A stretch of DNA of 64,000 nt from Bidens hawaiensis. Its lineage: Eukaryota > Streptophyta > Magnoliopsida > Asterales > Asteraceae. Made by a program: the position numbers and the translations under genes. Position 1 is the stretch's first letter; every line of letters starts with the position of its first letter. The notes under the pieces are model-generated. The model searched no databases, was not told the origin of the DNA, and saw nothing but the letters and a program-made list of their open reading frames with translations. The stretch covers positions 1,015,001 through 1,079,000 of the forward strand of contig JAIQDT010000027.1 in the NCBI GenBank assembly GCA_021521415.1, given 5' to 3'. Of this stretch, positions 19,690 through 33,084 are shown piece by piece.

Positions 19690-21122
19690 TCAGAGGTGTT
19701 TGGTTAGACAGGGAAAGTTCAACTTTCCTTGTTCTCTTAAGAATCTTAACAATTCAGATTGCTTAGCACTTGTAGGTCTGTGTCTTCCTTGATAGTCAGA
19801 GAGATGCAGTGCTGCAATCACAGTCAGTTGCCATAGACTGAATTTTCTGAAGTCATTTTTAGAGAAGATTTTCTCTATCTCTCCATTTTCCATCATCACA
19901 TTCAGATGTTCAGTCCTAGAATCATAAAGTACTCTACTTGGCATAAGATTATGGTTGACTGAATGTCTTTTGGCTTTGACTGAAAGATCGTTGGCTTTTA
20001 CTTCAGCCTTAACCGAAAGTTCATCCTTCTTCAAGTGTATCTGCTTTGGCTTCTCTTGAGTAGTTGTAGACCTTTTCCTTTTCTTTGTAATGTTCTGTTT
20101 CGAAACAAAGGATGTTGTCTTGTTGCAAAGTACCTTTACTTTGGATTTCCTTTCATTGTCATCTTTGATAGATCAATCACCTTTTTGGATATTCCTTTTT
20201 TCTTGCCAGCTAGAGACTGAGCAGTGCCTTTCTTCTTGTTCAACAGTTGTCCTTTCATTCTCTTGAAGTTGCTCAAAATCTCTTTTCTTGTCATGATTTT
20301 CACTGAATCAAATGGAATTCCATTCTTTACCAAAAATTTTGGTTTTCCACCATACTTGCACAAGAACTTCTGAATTTTTATTTCTTCTTCCAATTCATCT
20401 TTCATTTTCAAAACTTTCAATTCAATGTCTTGAACAGTATTTTCTTCACTCAAAGATTTTGAAATTTTGTCAATAACAGTGTCTAGTTTCTCTTTTACCT
20501 CTGTCTCTGGTTCTTCTTGCTTAATCAGCTTGAGCAGAGATACTAGCACTCCATTTGGAATTTCTTTATCATTTAAGAAATTGTCAATTACTTCTTGTGG
20601 GACTTCCTTTTGATTTTCATTGTTTGATTCATCCATGAGTCTCTTCTCATCTTCAAATAGCTTCATCAAACTTTCTTGTTCTTCAAAATCTTTATCAGAT
20701 AGCATTTGATTCAGAAATTGTCTGTCTTGAATTTCTGTCACTCTTTGCAGATACACCTTTTTGGCTTCTAACTCGGATTCATAAATGTCTAAGTCCATTG
20801 TATTCTCTTTCGGTGAATTGATAATCTGAATTTTATCGTCTTCTAAAGCCATTTCTTTTCCTTTTAGTTTCCTTCTTTCCTCAAGTTGTTTCTTTTCATC
20901 TTCTGGAATTTTGTCAGTTTCATCATCTGAACTATTTTCTTCATATACTGAAAGAAGCATTAACGAATTCTCCCCCTGATTCAGTGACTTCTCCCCCTGT
21001 TTTGGGGCAGCTGAGGTCTTCTCAACCTCTTTCATTAGGGTTTGAACTCTTTGCAATGCTTTCTTCAGTTCTTCAGAAAGATGATGTTTGTTGGAATTGG
21101 GATTGTTTGGAGTTGAATCCAT
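19690..21122 (-). pseudogene. Accessory coiled-coil ORF between pol and 3' LTR
   Basis: A sense-strand ORF of about 475 codons starting at the ATG at 21122 (MDSTPNNPNS). One frameshift near 20150 splits it into a 328-codon part and a C-terminal part to 19690. The N-terminal two thirds are rich in Glu and Lys, with heptad-like stretches that suggest coiled coil. A basic segment (KKKGTAQSLAGKKK, then KKRKRS in the shifted frame) could act as a nuclear signal. The tail (SRVLYDSRTEHLNVMM) looks more globular. No transmembrane segment or signal peptide is visible, so an envelope role is not supported. I do not know its function. It lies 3 kb from pol and ends about 165 bp before the 3' LTR. Confidence 0.7.
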
Positions 21123-21754
21123 TTCTGATTTTCTGTTAAATGGTGAACAAACAAATGTTAGTCAGATCTATAAGAAAGTGTGTACAAAGGAAGAATAGGG
21201 ATTAAGGTATAAAGATGTTTCGATTCAAACCGTTGTCTTGAATGATATTGAAACCTACACACAAAATAAATGTGAGTATTAAGAAGTTTCAAGACTGAAC
21301 AATATATGAGAAAATTTTCTTAATGTGAGCTAAGACAAACTTAAGGTACATATATGTACTTTTGGAAGAAAAGCTGTAGATAAAGTTCTTTTGAATTTAC
21401 TTTTCTTTTGCATGCCAGGTAAAAGGAGAATATCAAAAAGTGTTTTGTCTTTTAGCTCATAAATTCCTTATCTATTTAAGGAATGATTGGTTTGGAGTAT
21501 GTCCAGAAATGGTAAAGTATGTAAAGATAAAGTAATTTAGAAATAAATTTAAGTTAAATGAAGAAAGACCTATCTGAAATACCAGATAACTTGAGAACCC
21601 AATCACAAGATAATAATCAAGTATAAAATATCAAATAAGCATCCTTGCTAGGAATCAATTAAGATACCCATATAAATTTCTCAAATATAAATTAAATAAC
21701 TCAATCTAGCATAAAACCTAGCTGAATAAGAAACACATTCAATAAAGCATACTT

Positions 21755-22330
21755 TGATGCACAATGTGCCCGAGCAACCTTCCTAATGTATAGTGTGCCC
21801 GAACAACCTTCCTAGAGTAAAAGTGTGCCCGAAAAGATATTTAGCAGACAGTGTACCCGGAAAGTCAAATTTTGAAATTACCAAGTATATTGAGGGAACA
21901 ATAGTGTACCCGGAATATAAAGTGTGCCTGGAAGACAAAGTCTGTCTGGAAACACTTGTAATTTCAAAGAAATCGTAATAAAAAATAACACATAGCATGC
22001 TCGGAATGAAATTAGACATAAAAACACCTAAGTGTGCTATAGTCTAAAATTTCCAAAGCATGCCCGGAAATCCTATGTTAGCACTAAGCTTGCTAGGATA
22101 ATCATACACAAATCAGGCGTGCCCGGAAAGTTAAGTTCTGTGTAAATTACTGAACTCTACCCGAACAAGTTAAAATACTTCCAAGCCTGCCCGAAAATCA
22201 GAACCTTAGTCCAAAGTGACTAAGTTTGCTCGGAAAGGTTATAAAATATCAAACCTTACCCGAAAATATATATTCAACTGTTTTGTGCTCGGGAAGGTTA
22301 GAAAACATCAAACCTTACCCAAAAATACAT
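21755..22330. repeat. Array of GTGCCCGGAA-like words
   Basis: Roughly fifteen variants of (T)GCCCGGAA or TACCCGAA recur at irregular 20-60 bp spacing between the accessory ORF and pol. The same word recurs in this element's LTRs (for example 19095-19460). No ORF covers the array. Confidence 0.7.
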
Positions 22331-24190
22331 ATTCAGCCTTTTTGAAGCAAAATTCAACTCTTTTTGACTTAAACCACTTGTCATGACATTTGTCAAATAT
22401 ATTTCATTAAAGATCATAGTTTAAGAGCAAATGGTGCATTAAGAGATCAAATTTCAGTCATGATTCCTTTCAAAACTATTTATTTGTTTAACTGAAAAGA
22501 TCTCAAGAATGGGATCATATTGACTAAGTAGCTTTTTCAATACTTCATTCTCAGCATTATTATGACATAATAGACAGGTCAACAGTAGGTCTAGACTTAG
22601 CATGAATTTCATCTCTTTGGTGATATTATTAAGTTTCAATGAAGTTGCAGAAAATTTAATGGATAACACATGTTGTGTTCTGATGTTCCTTATCTATCAT
22701 CAAGGCTTATTTGGCTTTCTCCAGATCACCCCAATTTGACTTTGACCCCCTAGTTTTGGTTAAAAACTTTAATGACAGAACTTATTTATTTGATATTTCT
22801 TTTCAAATTGACAAACATATTTGAGGTTGAACGTTGGACTTACAGTTAAGATAAACAGGCCTTTCATTCAGGATGTTTAAAGGACTTATATTATTGCCTC
22901 CACCCTTGTAGTTCTGTTATTAACCCTCATGTTTGCATTTTCTTAATAAAAGCTTGTGAACATTTATCAACTTTTGGTTGACTAAAATATTTGTAATAAA
23001 GTAGTTCACATTTGTTCTTTGTCATTCACTAGAAGATGTTTCAATTTTGGGAACCAAAAAACAATAGGCTTGTGTATGACTGGATAATCACTTTTCTACC
23101 TATCATTTGAAAAGATTTATCTAGGAACATGCATAGACAACAATGTAACTCCATATAAATCATAGCAGTTTCTTTATGTTTATATCACCTTAGATTTTAC
23201 ATACCATGAGAAAGCAACCACACATGTCAATGACTATACTAAGAGTCCTTTTTAGCCTAATAAATCCATATGATTGGCTAAGTAGTCAATGTACTATCAT
23301 TTACCATTTCAATTCAGTTTAATTTTCAGTCACCCCAATATCTCTTAATTGTCAGGTAAATGGCTATCCTGTCTGATCACAAGTGATTAACAGGACCAAA
23401 CATACATGTGAACATATGTCCTTTCAAAGTCAGAGTTATTGACATGGTTTTAAGTGAAGGAATAGAAAACAAATTATAATTGCCCCAAATGCTTTCAGTT
23501 TTCTGGTTAATGGCTATCCTTTAAATCTATACAGATTATAGGACCAAACATACATGTGTATGTCCTTCCAACTGGGCGAATAACATAATTTTCAGCAAAG
23601 ATAACTACTTGAGACTTCTCATTGAAAATTCCTTCTTTTAAGCTTCTATAAAGCTTGAACTGAATAGTATTATCATATCTCCGCACCATTAACAACTTGC
23701 TAATGTTTTGATCAAAACTCTTGTGATTATGTTAAATTCATTGGAAAATTCATTTTATCATTTAATTTTGTCATAAAAACTAATTTTGGACATAAACAGT
23801 TGTAACATATTCAAATCTTAATCATAAGAAACATCATCAAGACAAGCAGATGGAACTAACATTCAAGGTCTAGCCTATCTTAATAGTATCACATGATCAG
23901 ATGGAACACATAAACAAACATTTCATCATGACAACAGACAAGCAAATATCAAATTTGACACTAAAAAACATTACTTATCATAACATCAAAGCAGTTAACT
24001 GACAATCAATCATAAGCATCAATGACACCTAAGTTGCACAAATAATCACTTAAGCACATATTAGTTAACACAGAAAAAGTAACATATGCAAACATATTCA
24101 ATCAACATTCAGTGTGTCACTTCAAACAATATCATCAATTAGCATATAGAAACACACACTAAGCACACATCCTCAATCAGACCTCATCTG
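22331..24190. other. Non-coding spacer of SIRE element
   Basis: About 1.9 kb of AT-rich DNA between the accessory region and the end of pol. I see no gene, tandem repeat or RNA gene. Short ORFs here have no recognisable motif. Confidence 0.6.
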
Positions 24191-24196
24191 AGTTGA

Positions 24197-25903
24197 TCAT
24201 CCCAGGGCTTTCAAAAGAAAGTTGAATATGGTTCTGTCAAGTGGCTTGGTGAATAGGCCAGCCAAGTTGTCACTTGTATCAACTCTTTCCATCTCAATCA
24301 AACCTTTTTCATTACAATCTCTTATGAAGTGATGTCTGATTTCAATATGCTTAGTCTTTGAATGTTGAACTGGATTTTTAACAGTAAAATATGCAGCAGT
24401 ATTATCAATAAAAATAGGAGTGTTCAGAAAATTCAAACCATAGTCCAGCATTTGGTTCTGAATCCAGAGAACTTGGGCACAACAAGCAGATGCAACAATG
24501 TATTCATCTTCTGTAGTTGATATTGACACTGTGGTCTGCTTCTTGCATTGCCATGACACTAGCCTGTCTCCAAGAAATTGACATCCACCTGAAGTTGACT
24601 TCCTGCTCAAGTTACACCCATCATAATCATTGTCTGTGTATGCTATCAAATCAAAAGATTGGTTCTTTGGATACCAAATCCCCAAGTCTGGTCTTCCTTT
24701 TAAGTATCTAACAATTCTCTTGACTGCATTTATGTGGGAGACTTTTGGACTTGATTGGAATCTTGCACAGACATAAACGACATACATAATGTCAGGTCTT
24801 GTAGCAGTTAGGTACATCAGGGATCCAATTTTGGTTCTATATTCATGTTCATCCACAGGCTCCCCCTTTTCATCAGCTATCATCTTTTCTTTTGTGTCCA
24901 TTGGATTTGAAGCTGTTTTGAACTCTTGACATTTGAACGTATTCAAAATGTCCTGCACATATTTAGTTTGGTAAATGAAAATCCCATCAGCTTTCTGTTG
25001 AACTGGCAGTCCCAGAAAGAAGTACATTTCTCCCATAGAGCTCATGCTGTATTTGGATTTCATTAACCCTTCAAACTCCATACACATTTGTTCATTGGTT
25101 GAACCAAAGATGATATCATCTACATAGACTTGTAACAATAGCAAATCCGATCCCATTCTTTTGTAGAAGAGTGTCTTGTCAATGGCTCCTCTTTGAAAAC
25201 CATTTTCAAGAAGATTGTTTGACAGCTCATCATACCATGCTCTAGGAGCTTGATGCAAACCATACAAGGATTTGTTTAACTTATACATTCTGTTAGGATA
25301 CATAGGATCCTCAAAACCTGAAGGTTGAGCAACATACACCTCTTCATCAATCTTTCCATTTAGGAATGCAGACTTGACATTAAGCTAGAACACCCTAATG
25401 TTCTGTGAGGCAGCATATGCAAGAAAAATCCTGATAGCCTCAAGTCTTGCAACTGGTGCAAAGACTTCCTCAAAGTCTATTCCTTCTTTCTGAAGGCATC
25501 CCAGTGCCACAAGTCTAGCTTTATTCTTAATCACAATTCCCCTCTCACCCCTTTTGTTTCTAAAAACCCATTTTGTTCCAATTGCATATTTGTTTCTTGG
25601 CCTATCTACAAGATCCCAGACATGTAGATCTCTGAATTGTGCCAACTCTTCTTGCATAGATTCTACCCAACTGTTGTCCTTAAGAGCTTGAACAATGTTC
25701 TTTGGTTCAATCTGGGATAGAAAGCAGGAGTACAAACAGATGTTTGCAGATTCAGAATGGCTTCTTGTAACTCTTTCATGTATATCTCCAATGATGTTTT
25801 CAGAAGGTTGATTCTTTTCAACATAAGGGGTTTGAACTATCATATCTGCATAAATATTTGTGTCAAGATTTGATTCATTGAGTTCTGGTTCTTCAATGAT
25901 CAA
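24197..25903 (-). pseudogene. Reverse transcriptase-RNase H, SIRE copia
   Basis: The part from 25903 carries the copia reverse transcriptase start ([36 protein letters not shown]). A stop replaces the expected residue after QNIRVF near 25385. The downstream part (25339-24197) is open for 380 codons: KSLYGLHQAPRAWYDEL, catalytic YVDDIIFGS, RNase H with YTDNDYDGC, STSGGCQFLG and TKHIEIRHHFIRD, ending FNFLLKALG. Apart from the stop this half is well kept. Confidence 0.9.
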
Positions 25904-27648
25904 TTATGTTTCAGCATCGTGAAACTCTGGTGCTTCTTCATTGTTCTGTCTTGAGGTAGATGCACCATTGTTTCCTATATTCAATATTTCAAACAAATCT
26001 TGATACCATGCAGTTGTTACACCTTCCTCTTCATTTGTTTCGTTGCTTTGGGTTTCCCTTATCCTGAACTTGATCATTCTGCGCATCTTGATTGTCTTGA
26101 TTAACATCTGCATGATCTTGTTCTGGACGGTGATTGTTTTCTTGATCATTGTCTTGAACTTGTTCAACAATATCACTTGAGGGATCCTTTACAAAAGTAT
26201 ACTCCCTTTCTTGACTAGCAACCTTCTTCCACAATTCTTCTAAGTCCAATGTCTTCTTCTCTTTCTCTTCAATCACACTGTTCTTGTAAAATGAATCATC
26301 AAAGTCTTCAGGATAAATCTTGAAAGACCTTATCGATTTCTCATGATCAAACAACCATGCTGCACCATCAACTGAGTTGAACTGATTTTCATTAAAGATA
26401 ATGTCAGATGATTCAACAACACTCAAATGATCTTTCGCATATACTCTGTATGCTTTTGAGTGTGTAGAATAACCAACAAAGAAGCAATCCAAGGATTTTG
26501 TTTGAAACTTGTTCAAGTAATCCCTGGTGTTTAAAAGAAAACATTTGCATCCAAAAGGCTTGAAAAACTTGATGTAAGGCTTTCTATTATAGAAATTTAA
26601 TATGGTGTCTTGTTATGCCTTTTGTTGAAAAGTACTCTGTTCTGAACATAGCAAGCAGTATTAATGGCTTCAGCCCAAAATGTAACTGGTAGATTTGCAT
26701 CTGCTGGCATGGTTCTTGCAGCTTCAATAAGTGTCCTGTTTCTTCTTACTGCAACACCATTTTGTTCAGGAGTTCAAGGAGCTGAGAATTGCTGAAATAT
26801 TCCTTTTTCTATACAAAATTCTTCCATAACTCCATTTTTGAACTCGGTACCATTATCACTTCTCATTATTTTAACTTTCTTATTTAGTTTGTTCTCAATC
26901 ATTGTCACACATCCCTTGATCAATTTTGCAGTCTCATTCTTTGTACTTAGGAAATAAACCCAAGTATATCTTGAGTAATCATCAATGATCACCAGACAAT
27001 ATCTTTTCTTCCCTATACTTGGCACACTCACAGGACCAAAAAGATCCATGTGAAGTAATTCAAGTGCTTGATCAATTGAGTTGATGAGCTTTGTCTTATG
27101 AGAGGATTTGTGCTGCTTGTCTTTCTGGCATGAACTATAATGATCTTCCAGTTTGAACTCTCTTGTAGGTAAGCCAATGACATGCTCTCCTTTCACAAGT
27201 CTGTTCATGTTCTTTAGATTCACATGACACAATTTCATATGCCACAATTTTGACTCATTTTCAGTGGCTTTAGAAACAAAACATGTACCACCCCTTGAAA
27301 CAGCTTCTTTCATATTAAGCTCATATAGGTTGCCATTTCTTGGAGCCATCATCATAATCATTTCAGGTGGGATTACAAATTCAGGTTTTAAGATGAAACA
27401 GTGTGTGTCATCAAAACCAACTTTGTAACCCTTATCACACATTCGTGATATGCTTAGCAGATTATACTGGAGACTTCAACATGAAATACATTATCAAATG
27501 AAACCTTTCCATTTTTTAGAATTCCTTTTCCAACAATCTTTCCATCATTTTCATCACTTCCAAATGCCACAGGGCCTTCAAACTTTTCTTCATAATTAAC
27601 AAGTGACCTTTTGTCACAAGTCATGTGCCTAGAACATCCACTATCCAT
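25904..27648 (-). pseudogene. Protease-integrase, SIRE copia
   Basis: The protease motif is MDSGCSRHMTCDKRSL at 27648, directly after a stop codon that breaks the frame. Integrase follows: zinc-binding HMKLCHVNLKNM and SSCQKDKQ, then the DDE core with HMDLFGP, RSDNGTEF and, after another stop near 26774, the Glu in TPEQNG. A linker of acidic, Gln/Asp-rich sequence (26516-25904) leads to reverse transcriptase. At least four frame breaks. Confidence 0.88.
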
Positions 27649-27703
27649 TTACCATATGTCATTCAGTGGAGTGGACTGTTCCTGCACAAAAGAAAGAATT
27701 TGA

Positions 27704-29479
27704 TCAGTTGATTGATGAAGTGCAAGCTATTTCAACTTGCAGCTCATCAGTTTCAATTTCGGTGGCAGCATTGGAAGTGAGTGTTGTTGGTTCAGGATCT
27801 TCATGAGTGACTTCAAGATTATCTGAGTTGTCAGTTTCATAACCACACTCTCTTGGAGTTTTCACAAATGAGGGTGTGCTTTGGGATATTTCTGGTGCAG
27901 TGTCATGCTCTTGAACTACATAGTCTTGTTTTTCTGAGTAATCTCTTACATCAGCAACTTTATCTACCTTAGCTTCAACTTTAGGTTTCCAAAGGAATCC
28001 TTGTGGTTCATAACCATGTTTCAAAAGAAATTTCTCATCACCTGTAAGTTCAGTTGGTTTCTTTCTAGGAAAGATACCTCTGTTCTTTGTCTTGTCAATT
28101 CTTGGTGATCCTTGAGAGACATCAAATTTGACTGACTGAGTGTCTTGTTTGGGACTGATTCTCAAGGGCTGAAAGTTCTTTTTGACAGCTTTCTCATGCT
28201 TCTTAGGAGATCTGCTCCTTTTATCTTGTTCAGCTCCATGTTTCTTTGTCTTGACTTCAGTTTTCTTTTCATTTCTTGTATTCTCAGCTAATTTCAATTT
28301 ATCTGCACTTATAGTTTCCTTTTCACACACCTTTCCCTTTCCCAGGTATGCATCATACTTTTGCTTGTACAGAACAAAGTCTTGTCCATACTTTGTTTCA
28401 TCTGGGACATGAAAAGGTTTGAAGTTGAATCTCTCATTACATGAGTCTGTGTGATGACCATACTCATCACACTTCCTGCACCAAACCCTTCCCTTGTATC
28501 TTTCATGTTCATTTGCTTTCTTGAACCTTTCACTTGGTTTAGGTGCTTTGACTCCAAGTGTCTTTTCAGTCTTCAGACCATCATAATCAATTGAAAAGGG
28601 AACAAATTCCTCAATCTTGATATCTTATCTTTCTGTCTTGCTTTTAACAAAGACAATCTTTTCCATAATCATAGGTCCCTCATATTGACTTTCTCTATGT
28701 CTTGACTGTCTTTTCTCATATTCTTCCATGGTTTCCACCTCTCCAATGTCAAACACCATATGACTAGAAACGATTGGATAAACTGGGATAAAGTTTTCAA
28801 CATCAACTGTTTCAGTCACCTTTTTCTTGTTATTTTGCTTTATCCTCTCCAACACAGCTTCGCTTGGTGGCCTGACTGCATTGTAGTTTATCTTCTTCCT
28901 TTCACAAATGTCAAAGGAAACATGCTTTCTCTTCATTCTTTCATTCTGTTTCTTCACTCTTCCACCCCTTTCAGCAGCTTTGATTTTTCATCAGTGATCT
29001 GATCACTCAAGTCACTCAAATCATCTTGATTGAGATCATCAGAATCAAAGTCATCTTCAGAGACTTGAACTCCAATTGATTTTTCTTCTTTCACCTCTTC
29101 CTTTACCACAAATTCACCTTCTTCATTTACCTCAACATTCTTGTACAAATCAACAAATTCTTCTTTGTCTTGAAAGACATTTCTGAATTGTTGTAGATAT
29201 GCATCTCTTTTCTCTTTATCAACTTTTGGCATAAAGTTATTGTTGAATGGTGGTGGAACTGCTTTGTATTTATCTTTCTCATTCACTTGGTTTAGAATAC
29301 CACATACGTTTCCTGTGGAAACCAAGTTCTTCAAGAATTCAATCTCAACTTGCAGTTTTGTGTTCTGCACCTTTTCTTCCACAATCATCTTCTTCAACCC
29401 ATCAATCTCAGTGGTGTACCTTTATGCAGTCATCTTGTAAACTTTTAATGTTTTCTTCACTTATCAGCTCACTAGCCTC
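27704..29479 (-). pseudogene. gag: gag C-terminal half, SIRE copia
   Basis: Lys/Glu-rich sequence in several broken frames, including a coiled-coil-like block (29397-28954), a basic block (28330-27704, with KHGAEQDKRSRSPKK) and CDICERKK-type residues. SIRE elements have a long Gag with such an extension after the zinc knuckle. It joins the other half at 42476 across the Tekay insertion. Confidence 0.75.
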
Positions 29480-29484
29480 ATATC

Positions 29485-32400
29485 TGTCACACCCGGTCCA
29501 TAGGCGGAAACAACCGGTGTGCGACTCATGAAAGGTTTTCGAGAGCGCGGTTAAGCAACAACTATATGATTAAATACATGAGGATTTCATTCATAATATA
29601 AGTTTTACAAAAATATCCATAAAAAGGTTTACATATAACATATTGAGATTTCACAGTTATGTCCTGCCGAAGGGAGATATAACCGTGAAAACTCCAAAAT
29701 ATAAAATCCTCATACATGAAATTTCCATAGTTAAACATAAAACCGTAGTGAGACACCGTGACCTCTCCACGTGGCTAAATACCTGAAAGACACGTAAAAT
29801 AATTTAATCAGTATAAACTGAGTGAGTTCACAAGTTTTGTGACTCGATAAAATGCTTTCTAATATAATTCTCATAACGTCATGAATGCAATATCCATGAC
29901 TTGCAGTGTAACGTGAATACATGAGTTCGTAACCATTCCTTGACTATATATATACACCATAAAGCCCCACATAACATCCCACGAGTCCACGAGGGAATAA
30001 ATAAATCGGAAAACTAAGCACCCGTCTTATAAAGTGGCGCGACCACTTACGAGTGGGTTGGTCAGACCAGTAGTACTACCCGTAGAGTTCCTCGGCTATA
30101 GTTGCCTATAGTTTATGGTTACAATATATACCGGGGACTTTATGTACCATGAGCGCGCCAAATATCTCATGTACACGCACATTGTAAATCAAGATATACA
30201 CCATGATAAAACATATTTAAACACGTGTCCCTCGCCCCGAAAACAGTTTAAAACATAGTGAAAATAGTGAAAATAGGGGCTGTGAGACTCACCTTAAATC
30301 GAGGAATAATGTTCCGTTATACTTGGTGAGTTTCCTGTATTATATCGTATACGTACATTCTTCAGTACATAATACTTATACTACTATTAATACTTAGCCC
30401 GATACATACTTATGAGGTGACGGTATATATGTATTTTTATACCTTAGCGATATGGACGTTAGACAACGTCTTATACTTTTTATATATATGCCCGTTATAT
30501 TCTCTTTATATATATATCCTCCGAGCATTAGGGAATGCTCGATACAAATTATTAGTCGGTAATCATGACGTTCGTGACATGCTTTGGCCTAATAGGTTTT
30601 GGAGCTCTCATCGTTAGTCCCCAGGTAGGTAACGGGCCCATCTATGATATATTCAGTTACCAGCCTAGACAGGACGTCCCGACTACCGGCACCTCCACCC
30701 TTCCAGTTACTCGCAATGTCCATCACAAAAACCCGTATTTTATATTTATTGCACATATATAGGAATATATGTGTATGACTTGTATACTTATTTTGTTATG
30801 TATATATTATAAGTATTATTAATATCCTTTTTAAATCTTATAAGCATATATTATATATATCTTACTAGTACTCATATTTTATCATTATTATTATTATTAT
30901 TACTATTATTATTACTATTATTATTTTTACTTTTATGACAAACCCGATACGGTTTTTAATACGTTATTTATATCCTTTGTAAAGTTTAACATAACCAAAA
31001 TTCCATTTTTACATTTAGATCATCTTGTTTATTCATAAATGGGTTTTACTACTGAAGATCATTTTTACCTTAACCTTCCTTAAACACCCCTTTAAATCCT
31101 TTATATCTTTTACTTAACATGATTTATCCTTACTTATATGTCACACTTCAAGTTTATATTCATGATTTATCACCTCATTAAATATATGTATCTTAGTCTT
31201 AATCCATGTTTTTCTATTAAACATAATATGATTTTATTACCTTGGAAATGTCGGTTTTTTCGAGACGTTCTTGAGCGTGTTTAGGCTCTTGGATGATGGT
31301 CTTGTAGTGTAGGCTCTAGAATATGTTTATTAAAGATGAACACAAGTGTTAAAATCAAAGGAAACGAGTGTGTGTTGGCTGGACAGAAAAGAACCATTTT
31401 CCAGCAAGTATTTTATGAAGAACAATTAGACTTTTAGGCTTACCAAGTGCTGAAATTAAGCCGGAAATGGATATTCGAAAGATGGTTCGTGATCCTTACG
31501 AGTTTCCTTGGATTTCTAAACAAGAATCACCGAAAAATACCAAGTAGTTTGTGAGATATGAACAAAAGAAGAGAGGTGGGTACTGCTGGAAAATGCAGTT
31601 TCCCAGCAGTGACCTTCGAAGGTTCAAAGCTTCTTACCGAGTTTTCCGGGCAGAGATTCGTTCAAGGCTTTCCACTACGGTTTAAGGATTTCTTCTAGCT
31701 TTCCAACGATATATAGGGTTCAGAGGGTTCAGGGCAGAATTATAGAGAAATTGGGTTGCAAAGAGGCGGTTGCTTGGTGTTGCGCTGCTGCTGTTCTTCA
31801 GCCATGAAAAGAGAGAAATTTGGAGTGTGTTTAAGGGTTTGTATGAGTTTGTGTGTGGTGTTTTTCATCAAAATAATTGGTCTTATTTATAGGCAAACCC
31901 AAGGGAACACATCCCTTGATTTGGGGGATCCAAAAGATTACAATCCCTTGATTTAAGGGTGTCAAATCTTACACCATAAAGTGAAATAGTTAGTCAAAGC
32001 ATGGTTTTTATTGTTGTTTATTTGATGGAATGGGGGTAGGCGGCCATAGGGAATGGTTAGGAAGATTTTGCTTGATCTTGGAGTACTTTCAATATTGTGC
32101 CCATACCTTGGCAGGTAAAAGATAAGATCTTCCAGAAGCAGACTGGCTCATTTTCGGCGGAAGTATTCCCTTCCCGCAGGTCTTCCCGCAGGTCTTCCCG
32201 CAGGTCTTCCCGCAGGTCTTCCCGCAGGGTCTTCCCGCAGGTCTTCCCGCAGGTCTTCCCGCAGGGTCTTCCCGCAGGTCTTCCCGCAGGGTCTGAGCAC
32301 AGGGTCTTTGAGCACAGGGTCTTTGAGCACTTTGAGCACAGGGTCTTTGAGCACAGGGTCTTTGAGCACTTTGAGCACAGGGTCTTTGAAAAGGATTTTT

Positions 32401-33044
32401 GGTTTTTAGGGTTTTTCGCAAGGATTCTTCCCACGGGTTTCCCAATGTAACGCAGAGTTTTTCCACTCTTCTGTTTGAACTTTGGGTATATTATAGATGA
32501 TATGGAACCCGTATTTATTTTGGTTCCCGGTATGATGTATATTTAAATTTAGCCCGGAGTTATATTTGGTTAAATAGTGCTCCATATTGTAATCCTTTAT
32601 GGATTGTTTAAATTATTAACTTCATATTATTTTTGACTAGTATACCTTTAATTCCTTCATAGTTTCATATCTTGGTCGTCTCACTGTATAATGTATCATT
32701 GGTTTGGCCGGTTCGGCGACTATATTCCATTATTTAAACGTTTATGGCGTTTTGGTCCTAATTAGAGTATTAGAACATTACTGGGCATGGTCTTACCATT
32801 ACCCCTTATATTGGATCATAGGTATATATTTAGCTTGATATGTTTGTCACCTCTGACTATTACTGGGCTGTCTTTATCATATAGTCGTTCTCATCGGCAC
32901 TTTATACAATCCTATAGGCATTACGACTGTTCTCGTTCACATTTCAAGTATACTATGGTTTATACGTCATATAACTTATATAATCAACACATAATTTAAA
33001 TCAAGTATATAGATTAGAGTGTGAAATAATTACCGGGTGTCACA
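29485..33044 (-). repeat. 3' LTR of Tekay chromovirus (3560 bp)
   Basis: On the plus strand it runs from TGTCACACCCGGTCC to CCGGGTGTCACA; the ends form a 12-bp inverted repeat with one mismatch. All 25 bp of length difference from the other LTR lie in the tandem array at 32161-32390. ORFs inside have no support as genes. Confidence 0.95.
32161..32390. repeat. Compound tandem array in 3' LTR
   Basis: Ten head-to-tail copies of GTCTTCCCGCAG (12 bp, some with an extra G) are followed by AGCACAGGGTCTTTG units (15 bp, five copies) mixed with two AGCACTTTG units. The other LTR has eleven of the first, three of the second and one of the third. Confidence 0.93.
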
Positions 33045-33059
33045 TTCTCCCCCTGTTGG
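33045..33059 (-). promoter_or_regulatory. Polypurine tract, Tekay chromovirus
   Basis: On the minus strand CCAACAGGGGGAGAA directly precedes the 3' LTR. Confidence 0.85.
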
Positions 33060-33084
33060 AAGAATTTCGTCCCGAAATTTGTTG

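Noticed and set aside
19690..21122. Envelope-like protein for the copia accessory ORF
   Set aside because: No signal peptide, transmembrane segment or glycosylation-rich ectodomain is visible; charge and coiled-coil character point elsewhere.
29562..30762. ORFs of about 65 codons repeated in both Tekay LTRs (29562-30762 and 39013-40213)
   Set aside because: Their duplication follows from the LTR pair and their identity from recent insertion. They show no domain, and several lie on the strand opposite to the element.
32057..32466. Overlapping ORFs of 76-125 codons on both strands in the Tekay LTR (and 41508-41972 in its partner)
   Set aside because: They exist because the 12-, 13- and 15-bp repeats lack stop codons in several frames. 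They are not conserved as frames between the two LTRs, and no start context or domain supports them.
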